Below are positions 46,408-54,121 of a DNA stretch of 64,000 nt, one piece after another. The notes beneath the pieces are model-generated. The model was not told the origin of the DNA. It saw only the letters and a program-made list of their open reading frames with translations, and did no database searches. The stretch's first letter is position 1; the number at the start of each line of letters is the position of its first letter. The translations under genes were made by a program, and so were the position numbers. The stretch comes from Roseobacter sp. GAI101 (lineage in GTDB: Bacteria; Pseudomonadota; Alphaproteobacteria; Rhodobacterales; Rhodobacteraceae). Location: the NCBI RefSeq assembly GCF_000156335.1, contig NZ_DS999213.1, positions 1,495,414 through 1,559,413 on the forward strand. The letters are read 5' to 3'.

Positions 46408-47583
46408 ATGTCTGATACCGTCCGTGAAAAAGCATCGCAATCCGTCGCCCTGGTCGATGAGGTCACCACTTTCGTGCTGCCGCAACCTGCGCCTGCCGAT
46501 GCCGTCATCGCCCTGGACAAGGCCGATGCCCCGATGAGCGCGGAAATCAAAAGCCGCATGGCCGAGATCGACATGGAGGATACCCAGTCCATCATCGGTT
46601 TCGGCTCTGCTGCGCAGGCGGAGCTGCAGGAAATCAGTCAGGCGATGTTGCAGGACGTGCGCAACAAGGATGTCGGCCCCGCCGGTGACAGCCTGCGCGA
46701 CATCGTCACCACGATCCGTGGCTTTTCGGTGTCTGAACTGGACGTGCGCCGCGAACGCAGTTGGTGGGAACGCCTGCTGGGCCGGGCTGCCCCCTTTGCC
46801 CAATTCACTGCCAAGTTCGAAAAGGTGCAGGCGCAGATCGATCACGTCACCGGTGAATTGCTGAACCATGAACACACGCTGCTGAAAGACATCAAATCGC
46901 TGGATATGCTCTACGAAAAGACGCTGCAATTCTACGATGAACTTGCGCTCTATATCGCTGCGGGCGAGGCCAAGTTGGCCGATCTGGATACCACGTCGAT
47001 CCCCACCAAGGATGCTGCGGTCGCGGCAGCGCCCGAAGATGACCAGGTGATCCTTGCCCAGGAATTGCGCGACATGCGCGCCGCCCGCGATGATCTGGAA
47101 CGCCGGGTGCATGATCTGAAACTGACCCGTCAGGTCACAATGCAATCTCTGCCGTCGATCCGGCTGGTTCAGGAAAACGACAAATCCCTGGTCACAAAGA
47201 TCAATTCGACCCTCGTGAACACCGTCCCGCTGTGGGAAACCCAACTGGCACAGGCTGTCACGATCCAGCGCAGCGCCGAAGCCGCCGTTGCCGTGCGCGA
47301 GGCCAATGATCTGACCAATGAACTGCTGACCTCGAATGCGAAGAACCTGCGCGAAAGCAACAAGATCATCCGCACCGAAATGGAACGCGGGGTATTCGAC
47401 ATTGAAGCCGTCAAACAGGCCAATGCGGATCTGATCGGCACCATCGAGGAATCGCTTCAGATCGCCGACGAAGGCAAGGCGCGCCGTGCCTTGGCCGAAA
47501 AGGACCTGCAAGAGATGGAAGGCAAGCTGCGCGATACACTTGCGGCGGCCAGTGCGCCGAAAACAGCGGCAACAGCCAGCTGA
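46408..47583 (+). CDS. TelA-family toxic-anion-resistance protein
   Basis: A 391-residue cytoplasmic helical protein of the TelA/KlaA family, first linked to tellurite resistance. Family blocks include GDSLRDIVTTIRGFSVSEL, RSWWERLLGRAAPFAQFTAK (about residues 113-132), the coiled-coil KVQAQIDHVTGELLNHEHTL, and NANDLTNELLTSNAKNLR-like text near 300 (actual: REANDLTNELLTSNAKNLRE). AGGAACAC precedes the ATG. It follows the XpaC-like gene by 33 nt. Tellurite resistance in this organism is not implied; the family is better seen as a stress-response component. Confidence 0.85.
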   Translation: MSDTVREKASQSVALVDEVTTFVLPQPAPADAVIALDKADAPMSAEIKSRMAEIDMEDTQSIIGFGSAAQAELQEISQAMLQDVRNKDVGPAGDSLRDIVTTIRGFSVSELDVRRERSWWERLLGRAAPFAQFTAKFEKVQAQIDHVTGELLNHEHTLLKDIKSLDMLYEKTLQFYDELALYIAAGEAKLADLDTTSIPTKDAAVAAAPEDDQVILAQELRDMRAARDDLERRVHDLKLTRQVTMQSLPSIRLVQENDKSLVTKINSTLVNTVPLWETQLAQAVTIQRSAEAAVAVREANDLTNELLTSNAKNLRESNKIIRTEMERGVFDIEAVKQANADLIGTIEESLQIADEGKARRALAEKDLQEMEGKLRDTLAAASAPKTAATAS

Positions 47584-47600
47584 AGTTTGGGTGCATCGGG

Positions 47601-48560
47601 ATGAGCTTTGGATTTCTTCAAGACAGGCGGTGCATGATGGCAGGGGCGGCTCTGGCCCTTCTTTCTGCCTGTGTCGCGCCCCCTGTGACCCCCACATTGA
47701 AACCCATCGCCCGTCCCACACCTGCCGCCCTGCCTGCCCCTGTGGTGGCCAAGCCGACCTCCGAGGCAAGCGCCAAACTGCGCAGTTATTTCAACCAGAT
47801 CCAGCAGGCGCAGCTTGGCTCCGGATTGTTGCGGCGGGATGGCGGTGGGCCCGACACGCCCTATACCGCCGATATGCTGGTGCGCAATTTCGAACAGATC
47901 GCATTTTACAACGAATACAACGCCAACCTGACCGGGCATGGCGACAAGACCTTGATGCGCCGCTGGGAAAGCCCGGTGCGCATGGCAATCGTCTTTGGCG
48001 ACGGCGTGCCCCAATCCGAACAGAAGACCGACACGGCGGCCATCCGTGCCTATGCGGGACGGCTGGCGGGGATCACCAGCCATCCTGTCACCGTGGGCGG
48101 CGGTTCGCCCAATTTCATGGTGATTGTCGCGGGCGAGGATGATCGCGATGCCGCCTTGGTCAAAGCCGCGCAGCGCATTCCCGGCGTGACTTCGGCCAGC
48201 CTGGCCGCCCTGCGCGATCTGCGCCGCGACACCTATTGCATCGTGGCCGCCTATGCGGGGGGGGCTGACCCCAGCGTCTATACCGCTGCGGTTGCCGTGA
48301 TCCGCGCCGAAAACCCGTCATTGATGCGCCTGTCCTGCATCCACGAGGAACTGGCCCAAGGCATGGGGCTTGCCAATGACAGCCCCACCGCGCGCCCGTC
48401 GATCTTCAACGATGATGACGAATTCGCGCTGCTGACCCGCCATGACGAAAACCTGCTCAGGATGCTTTACGATCCGCGCCTGCACGCCGGGATCAGCGCC
48501 GAACAGGCCGCCCCGATCACCCGTATCATCGCCCGCGAACTGACTGCCGGGCCGATCTAG
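47601..48560 (+). CDS. DUF2927-type lipoprotein
   Basis: A 319-residue protein with a lipoprotein signal (CMMAGAALALLSACVAPP; lipidated Cys about residue 25), a Pro-rich linker and a soluble domain. The conserved C-terminal block CIHEELAQGMGLANDSPTAR followed by PSIFNDDDEFALLTRHDENL is the DUF2927 signature and resembles a zinc-metallopeptidase active-site helix (HEELAQ instead of HExxH). It lies 17 nt after telA. Function unknown; a peptidase-related role is speculation. Confidence 0.8.
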   Translation: MSFGFLQDRRCMMAGAALALLSACVAPPVTPTLKPIARPTPAALPAPVVAKPTSEASAKLRSYFNQIQQAQLGSGLLRRDGGGPDTPYTADMLVRNFEQIAFYNEYNANLTGHGDKTLMRRWESPVRMAIVFGDGVPQSEQKTDTAAIRAYAGRLAGITSHPVTVGGGSPNFMVIVAGEDDRDAALVKAAQRIPGVTSASLAALRDLRRDTYCIVAAYAGGADPSVYTAAVAVIRAENPSLMRLSCIHEELAQGMGLANDSPTARPSIFNDDDEFALLTRHDENLLRMLYDPRLHAGISAEQAAPITRIIARELTAGPI

Positions 48561-48593
48561 CCCCGCCGCCACGCCCCCGAAAGGACCACACCC

Positions 48594-49703
48594 ATGGGTA
48601 TTCTCGATTTCCTCTCCGGCCAATTCATCGACGTCATTCACTGGACCGATGACACCCGCGATACGATGGTCTGGCGCTTTGAACGCGAGGACCACGAAAT
48701 CAAATACGGTGCCAAGCTGACCGTCCGCGAAGGTCAGGCCGCCGTGTTTGTTCACGAGGGACAGCTGGCCGATGTGTTCACGCCCGGTCTCTACATGCTT
48801 GAAACCAACAACATGCCGATCATGACGTCGCTTCAGCATTGGGACCACGGCTTCAAAAGCCCGTTCAAATCCGAAATCTATTTCGTCAACACCACCCGTT
48901 TCAATGATCTGAAATGGGGCACCAAGAACCCTATCATCGTCCGCGATCCCGAATTTGGACCCGTGCGCCTGCGCGCCTATGGCACCTATTCGGTCAAAGT
49001 ATCGGATGCCGCCCGCTTCCTGACCGAGATCGTCGGCACCGACGGTGAATTTACCATGGACGAGATCAGCTATCAGATCCGCAACATCATCGTTCAGGAA
49101 TTCTCGCGCAGCATCGCGATGTCGAAAATTCCGATTTTGGACATGGCCGCCAATACCCGCGAACTGGGCAAGCTGGTCAGCACCGAAATATCCGCCACGA
49201 TCGCTGAATATGGCCTGACGATCCCTGAACTTTACGTCGAAAACATTTCTCTGCCCCCGGCGGTAGAAGAGGTGCTGGACAAGCGGTCGTCGATGGGAAT
49301 GATCGGAGACCTGAACAAATACACCCAGTTCCAGGCCGCCGAAGCGCTTGGCCGCGATGGCGGCGCGGGGGCCGCGATGCAGGCGGGTCTGGGTGCGGGC
49401 CTTGGCATGCAGATCGGTCAGGCCGCTGCCCAGGGAGGACCTTGGGGCCCACGCCCGACCGCCGGCGTTCAGGCCCCGCCCCCGCCGCCAATGCCCGAAA
49501 AGGTCTGGCATCTGGCCGAGAATGGCGAAACCAAGGGTCCGTTTTCCAAGGCCACCTTGGGCCGCATGGCCGCTGATGGCAGCCTGACGCGCGCGACATT
49601 CGTGTGGACGCCGGGGCAAGACGGCTGGAAAACCGCTGACGACGTGGACGAACTGGCACAGTTGTTCACCGTCCTGCCCCCGCCCCCGCCGCCAGCAGGC
49701 TGA
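48594..49703 (+). CDS. SPFH-domain protein with C-terminal GYF domain
   Basis: A 369-residue protein of the YdjI-like branch of SPFH proteins: SPFH core about residues 20-225 (RFEREDHEIKYGAKLTVREG, later LYVENISLPPAVEEVLDKRS), a Gly/Ala-rich hydrophobic segment (about 255-290), a Pro-rich linker, then a GYF_2 domain about 300-355 (VWHLAENGETKGPFSKATLG) and a Pro-rich end. SPFH proteins assemble membrane scaffolds; the GYF domain would bind proline-rich partners. AAAGGACC precedes the ATG. Followed by a 270-nt gap. Confidence 0.85.
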   Translation: MGILDFLSGQFIDVIHWTDDTRDTMVWRFEREDHEIKYGAKLTVREGQAAVFVHEGQLADVFTPGLYMLETNNMPIMTSLQHWDHGFKSPFKSEIYFVNTTRFNDLKWGTKNPIIVRDPEFGPVRLRAYGTYSVKVSDAARFLTEIVGTDGEFTMDEISYQIRNIIVQEFSRSIAMSKIPILDMAANTRELGKLVSTEISATIAEYGLTIPELYVENISLPPAVEEVLDKRSSMGMIGDLNKYTQFQAAEALGRDGGAGAAMQAGLGAGLGMQIGQAAAQGGPWGPRPTAGVQAPPPPPMPEKVWHLAENGETKGPFSKATLGRMAADGSLTRATFVWTPGQDGWKTADDVDELAQLFTVLPPPPPPAG

Positions 49704-49705
49704 AC

Positions 49706-49724
49706 GGCGTGGCGTGGCGTGGCG
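49706..49724 (+). repeat. short tandem repeat after the SPFH gene
   Basis: GGCGT repeated 3.8 times just after the stop codon. The rest of the 49704-49973 gap has no gene that I can support. Confidence 0.6.
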
Positions 49725-49973
49725 GAACGGTCATTCCCTCGCGTGTGCCCGAAACTTTGGCCGACGCCGCGCCGTGGCTGCGTGCAGATGTATAGACCTG
49801 TTCACATATCGCCAGCCTTGACGACCAGCGTCAACAGTAGGGACCAAACGTCAGTGTCAGGCATGCCCTGCACGGGCACGACCTATGGGACGCTGAAAGT
49901 TTCGCGTGCCTGCGCGGTTCATGACACCGCCGGTCGCCAGACGGTGCGAACACGCTTGCGAAAGCCCGCCTAG

Positions 49974-50510
49974 ATGCGCCGTCCGAACCATCGCAGCATT
50001 CTTAAAGTGATCCATTGGGCCATGGTCCCGATGTTCGCGTGGTTCATTCTGGTGCAACCCGCCGACGTGGCCCGCATCGGCCCGGTTGCCGTGCGGTTTC
50101 ATTCGGTGATGGGCCTGATTTTCGTCAGTACCGCGCTGCTGTGGACAGGGCTTTATCTGCGCAAGGGCTTGCTCAGCCGTCCCGGCCCCAAGCTGACAGG
50201 ATGGGCGCGTCGGCTGCATCCCGTCCTGCACAAGACGTTGATCTGGGGCATCTTCGGGGTCGCCCTGACGGGGTTGCTGATTGGCATCACCTCGACCGTA
50301 CAGCTTTGGGCCGGAGGGATCGTGCCGATTGCTGTGCCGATGGACATGCCGCGCGCCAATGACTGGGTGGGCCTGCTGCACAGCATCGAATTCTACAGCC
50401 TCGCCCTGATCGCCGCCCTGCATGCCGGGTTCCACATCTGGCGGCACTACCGCCTGCGGGACAACGCCCTGCGCATCATGGTACCCAAAGCCCTGCACCG
50501 CTACCTCTAG
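49974..50510 (+). CDS. cytochrome b561-family protein
   Basis: A 178-residue, four-helix inner-membrane dihaem cytochrome. The haem-ligand His pattern is present: VIHWAMVPMFAWFIL (helix 1), RFHSVMGLIFVSTALLW (helix 2), LHKTLIWGIFGVAL (helix 3) and LHAGFHIWRHYRL (helix 4). It would carry electrons from the quinone pool or to periplasmic partners. It lies between the SPFH-GYF and zinc-ribbon genes in the same direction; a promoter in the preceding gap is possible. Confidence 0.88.
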   Translation: MRRPNHRSILKVIHWAMVPMFAWFILVQPADVARIGPVAVRFHSVMGLIFVSTALLWTGLYLRKGLLSRPGPKLTGWARRLHPVLHKTLIWGIFGVALTGLLIGITSTVQLWAGGIVPIAVPMDMPRANDWVGLLHSIEFYSLALIAALHAGFHIWRHYRLRDNALRIMVPKALHRYL

Positions 50511-50601
50511 CGTGCGGGGACCTGACCTTTTTGCAACTCCCCCCTAGCGATGGGTGCCACTGCGCGGTATGTCTTGGGCAAGCCTGCCATTGGACGTCTT
50601 G

Positions 50602-51729
50602 ATGCCTGACAGAACTGCCTTCAAAACGCCCCCTCCGCCCCCCGGCCCGGAGGAGGAGCACCGCTTTCCCTGCGATACCTGCGGGTCCGACCTGCGGTTC
50701 GATCCCGAAACCTATCAACTGGTCTGCGATCACTGCGGCAATACCGAAGCGATCTCGGGCAGACGCCCCCACCACCCCATCGCCGAGCTTGATTTCCGCG
50801 CCGCCATCGCGCGCGAATTGCCCCAGGCCGAAATGGAAGAAACCCGCGTCACCAACTGCCCCAACTGCGCGGCGCAGATAGAATTTGACGACACCAAACA
50901 CGCGACCGAATGCCCGTTCTGCGCCACGCCTCTGGTGATCGACACCGGTTTGAACCGCCATATCAAGCCACGCGCAGTCCTGCCCTTTGCGCTGACGGAA
51001 ACCATCGCCCGCGATGCGATGACCGACTGGCTGGGCAGCCTGTGGTTCGCCCCCAACGGTTTGCAGGAATACGCCCGCAAGGGGCGGCGCATGCAGGGCA
51101 TATATGTGCCCTACTGGACCTATGACGCCGATACCCGGTCCACCTACACAGGCGAACGGGGCACGGTCTATTACGTCACCCAAACCATGATGGTCGATGG
51201 TAAGCGCGTGCAGAAACAGGTCCCCAAGGTCCGCTGGAATCATGCCTCGGGGCGGGTCGCGCGGTTCTTTGACGATGTGCTCGTGCTGGCCTCCAAATCC
51301 CTGCCCAAGCGGTTCACCGACGCACTAGAACCGTGGGACCTGTCCGCCCTCGAACCCTATGCACCTGAATACCTCGCCGGTTTCCGCGCCGAGGCCTATG
51401 CCATCACCCTTGAGGATGGTTATACCGAGGCGCGCCAGATCATGGATGCGATGATCGAACGCGACGTGCGCTTTGACATCGGCGGCGACCGCCAACGCAT
51501 CCACAACATCCAGACCCAGGTCAGCGATGTGACGTTCAAACATGTGCTGCTGCCCGTGTGGCTGGCGGCCTATAAGTATCGCGGCCAGACCTACCGTTTC
51601 GTGGTCAATGGCCGTACCGGAAATGTGCAGGGCGAACGGCCCTACTCTGCAATCAAAATCACCTTTGCCGTGATCCTTGGCCTGCTGGTCGCAGGGGTTG
51701 TCGGCTATTTCATGGCGCTCCAAAAATGA
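50602..51729 (+). CDS. double zinc-ribbon membrane protein (YdjG-like)
   Basis: A 375-residue protein with two N-terminal zinc ribbons: FPCDTCGSDLRFDPETYQLV continuing to CDHCGN, and NCPNCAAQIEFDDTKHATEC continuing to PFCATPL. A beta-rich middle (about residues 110-330) follows, with PYWTYDADTRSTYTGERGTV, and one membrane helix close to the C-terminus (TFAVILGLLVAGVVGYFMAL). The frame starts 16 codons earlier; the ATG at 50602 is preferred because it begins just before the conserved part. Similar proteins have been called primosomal-protein-like, but the fold resembles Bacillus YdjG. The stop overlaps the nitroreductase start by 4 nt. Confidence 0.75.
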   Translation: MPDRTAFKTPPPPPGPEEEHRFPCDTCGSDLRFDPETYQLVCDHCGNTEAISGRRPHHPIAELDFRAAIARELPQAEMEETRVTNCPNCAAQIEFDDTKHATECPFCATPLVIDTGLNRHIKPRAVLPFALTETIARDAMTDWLGSLWFAPNGLQEYARKGRRMQGIYVPYWTYDADTRSTYTGERGTVYYVTQTMMVDGKRVQKQVPKVRWNHASGRVARFFDDVLVLASKSLPKRFTDALEPWDLSALEPYAPEYLAGFRAEAYAITLEDGYTEARQIMDAMIERDVRFDIGGDRQRIHNIQTQVSDVTFKHVLLPVWLAAYKYRGQTYRFVVNGRTGNVQGERPYSAIKITFAVILGLLVAGVVGYFMALQK

Positions 51730-52400
51730 CCCAGATCGATACGCTGACCGAAATTCTGCAATCGCGTTATTCCTGCAGGGCTTTCCGGCCTGATCCTGTG
51801 CCCGATGACGTGATAACCCGCATCGTCAAGGCTGCACGGCATGTCCCAAGCTGGTGTAACGCCCAGCCTTGGCAGCTTAGCATCACCAAAGGGGCCGCGA
51901 CCGACCGCCTGCGGTCAGCCCTGCTGGCGCAAGCAGCCGAAGGCAGCACGCCGCAGCCCGATCTTGATTGGCCCAAAGGCTACTCAGGTGTGTACAACGA
52001 CCGCCGCCGCACCTGCGGTTTTCAACTCTACGACGCTGTGAACATCGACAAATCCGATCGCGAGGGCCGCCACGCGCAGATGCTGCGCAACTACGCTCTC
52101 TTCGACGCGCCCCATGTGGCCATTGTCACCTCGCCGGACGAACTCGGGACCTACGGTGCCATGGACAGCGGCGGCTTTGTCACCGCCTTCACGCTGGCCG
52201 CGACCGCCCTTGGGGTGGCCACAGTGGCCCAGGCCGCCATCGCGGCCTATGCGCCCTTGCTCCGCGACCAGTTGAACATCGGCGATGACCGCCTGATCCT
52301 GTGCGCCATCTCCTTTGGCTACGCCGACACGGACGCCCCGATCAACCGGTTCCGCACGGAACGCGCCGCCCCTGCCGATATCATCGATTGGAACTGCTGA
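51726..52400 (+). CDS. nitroreductase-family oxidoreductase
   Basis: A 224-residue FMN-dependent flavoprotein: [17 protein letters not shown] and [13 protein letters not shown] form the FMN site, and [18 protein letters not shown] the C-terminal part. NAD(P)H-dependent reduction of nitro or quinone compounds is the family activity; substrate unknown. Coupled to the zinc-ribbon gene through an ATGA overlap, one base before dtd. Confidence 0.88.
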   Translation: MTQIDTLTEILQSRYSCRAFRPDPVPDDVITRIVKAARHVPSWCNAQPWQLSITKGAATDRLRSALLAQAAEGSTPQPDLDWPKGYSGVYNDRRRTCGFQLYDAVNIDKSDREGRHAQMLRNYALFDAPHVAIVTSPDELGTYGAMDSGGFVTAFTLAATALGVATVAQAAIAAYAPLLRDQLNIGDDRLILCAISFGYADTDAPINRFRTERAAPADIIDWNC

Positions 52401-52401
52401 G

Positions 52402-52845
52402 GTGCGCGCGCTTTTGCAACGGGTTACCCAGGCTTCCGTCACCGTGGACGGCACCATCATCGGGAAAATCGACGCGGGCCTGCTGATCCTCGTCTGCGCC
52501 ATGCCCGACGATACCGAAGCGACGGCCCAATCTCTCGCCGCCAAAATCGCCAAGCTGCGCCTGTTCAAGGATGACGCGGGCAAAATGAACCTGAGCCTTG
52601 CCCAAACCGGTGGCAGTGCACTGATCGTCAGCCAGTTCACCTTGGCTGCGGACACCTCGCGCGGCACCCGCCCCGGCTTTTCCTATGCCGCGAAACCCGA
52701 CGTTGCCAATGCGCTCTACGAACACTTCGTCGGTTGCATGAAGTCCCTCGACATCCCTACCCAAACCGGCCAGTTCGGTGCTGACATGTCTGTTGCCCTG
52801 ACCAACGACGGCCCCGTCACGCTCTGGATAGATACCCAAGCATGA
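52402..52845 (+). CDS. dtd: D-aminoacyl-tRNA deacylase
   Basis: Removes D-amino acids (and glycine mischarged on tRNA-Ala) from tRNA. The 147-residue protein has the DTD motifs [20 protein letters not shown] (SQFTL, about residue 76) and [12 protein letters not shown] (the TNxGPVT motif) near the C-terminus. The start is a GTG one base after the nitroreductase stop, matching the MRALLQRV start of homologues; the frame is open upstream only because it shadows the nitroreductase. Confidence 0.94.
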   Translation: MRALLQRVTQASVTVDGTIIGKIDAGLLILVCAMPDDTEATAQSLAAKIAKLRLFKDDAGKMNLSLAQTGGSALIVSQFTLAADTSRGTRPGFSYAAKPDVANALYEHFVGCMKSLDIPTQTGQFGADMSVALTNDGPVTLWIDTQA

Positions 52846-52871
52846 CGCCCCGGACCTGACGTTTCCTGGAC

Positions 52872-52921
52872 CTTCTCTGGCTTGAAAATATCCTCGGGGG
52901 TTTGGGGGCAGACAGCCCCCA
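52872..52921 (+). repeat. 50-bp intergenic repeat, copy B3
   Basis: Begins CTTCTCTGGCTTGAAAATAT and ends with TGGGGGCAGACAGCCCCCA. Identical to copy B2 except for one T/C. It lies between the convergent ends of dtd and the HlyD gene and contains a hairpin of GGGGG with CCCCC. Confidence 0.85.
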
Positions 52922-52930
52922 TTGCGCGGC

Positions 52931-54121
52931 TCAAGGCTCGCGAAACGCCTCTTTGGATTTGTACAGCGGCTTCAACAGATACTGCAAAATCGTCTTGGAC
53001 CCCGTGTGCAGTTCAACACTTGCCTGCATTCCAGGCCGGATCCGCAGCGACGCCTGGCGCGGTGTCAGATGCGCGGTATCAACCTGCAAGGTCACCTTGT
53101 AATGCGGGTCACCATCGGGCGCGCGGGACCGGTCATCCTTGAACGTGTCTGCCGAAATCAGCGTCACGGTGCCCTTGAGGGTGCCATAGATCGTATAGTC
53201 ATAGGCCGACAGCTTGACCGTCGCCTCTTGCCCCGGACGCACGCCGGCGATGTTTTCGGGCTTTACGCGGGCCTCCACGAACAGTTCTTCATCCAGCGGA
53301 ATGATCTGCAAGATCTCCTCGCCCGGCCGCACGACGCCACCAATGGTCGTCACGCTCAGGGTATTGACGATGCCCCGCAGCGGGCTGACCAGAACCGTGC
53401 GGTTCAACTGGTCCGTGCTGGATTTAAGCGTCTGCTTCAACGTCGCCAGTTCCTTCAGAACGTCCGAATATTCCTGCGCGCGCTCAAGGTCGGTACTTGT
53501 CGTGATCTCGTCCAGCTTGATGCGCGCATCGGCATGGATCTTGCGCGCGCGGGTCACTTCGATCAGCGACACGATCTTTTTCTCGTGCATGTTCTCTAGT
53601 AATTCGCGTTCTTTCGCCGCCTGCGTCAAGACCCGCTGCGCCCCCTCGGACCGGGATACAAAGTCGGCTTGCCGCGCCTTCAACAACCCGCGTTCAGAGT
53701 CGACGATCCCCGGCGTGCGTTGCGCGAATTCATCCGGCACCACCAGATCGGACCGGCCTGCGATCTCGGCCTCCAGACGCAGTCGGCGGATTTCAAAGGC
53801 ACTGATCTGGTCTTGCAACTCATCGACGGACGACTGGAATTGCGTGGCATGCAACCGCGCCAGCACGTCCCCTTTTTCAACGATGTCGCCTTCGCCGACG
53901 GCAAGTTCGGCCAGGATGCCCCCCTCCAGGTTCTGAATGATCTGCGGGCGCGAAGACGATATCATCGACCCATCTGCGCGCACGATTTCGTCCACCCAGG
54001 CAAAGGCCGCCCATAACAGGAATACCAACACGCTGGCCGCACACAGCCAGACCACCATCGAAGGCCCCCGCAACTGTGCGTTCATCTGCGCGGCCAGAGG
54101 GGTGGTGCTGGCACTGCTCAT
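52931..54121 (-). CDS. type I secretion membrane-fusion protein, HlyD family
   Basis: A 396-residue periplasmic adaptor connecting the ABC exporter with the TolC-like channel. One N-terminal membrane helix (MVVWLCAASVLVFLLWAAFA, about residues 20-39), split lipoyl domain with IQNLEGGILAELAVGEGDIV, long coiled-coil hairpin (about 100-240), and the C-terminal HlyD signature region (GDPHYKVTLQVDTAHLTPRQ). The start overlaps the ABC gene stop by 4 nt. Last gene of the T1SS operon; its stop faces dtd across the B3 repeat. Confidence 0.92.
   Translation of the reverse strand: MSSASTTPLAAQMNAQLRGPSMVVWLCAASVLVFLLWAAFAWVDEIVRADGSMISSSRPQIIQNLEGGILAELAVGEGDIVEKGDVLARLHATQFQSSVDELQDQISAFEIRRLRLEAEIAGRSDLVVPDEFAQRTPGIVDSERGLLKARQADFVSRSEGAQRVLTQAAKERELLENMHEKKIVSLIEVTRARKIHADARIKLDEITTSTDLERAQEYSDVLKELATLKQTLKSSTDQLNRTVLVSPLRGIVNTLSVTTIGGVVRPGEEILQIIPLDEELFVEARVKPENIAGVRPGQEATVKLSAYDYTIYGTLKGTVTLISADTFKDDRSRAPDGDPHYKVTLQVDTAHLTPRQASLRIRPGMQASVELHTGSKTILQYLLKPLYKSKEAFREP

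Noticed and set aside
49719..49973. 84-residue plus-strand frame ending one base before the cytochrome b561 start
   Set aside because: Composition and lack of a ribosome site suggest a random frame; the adjacency is a coincidence.
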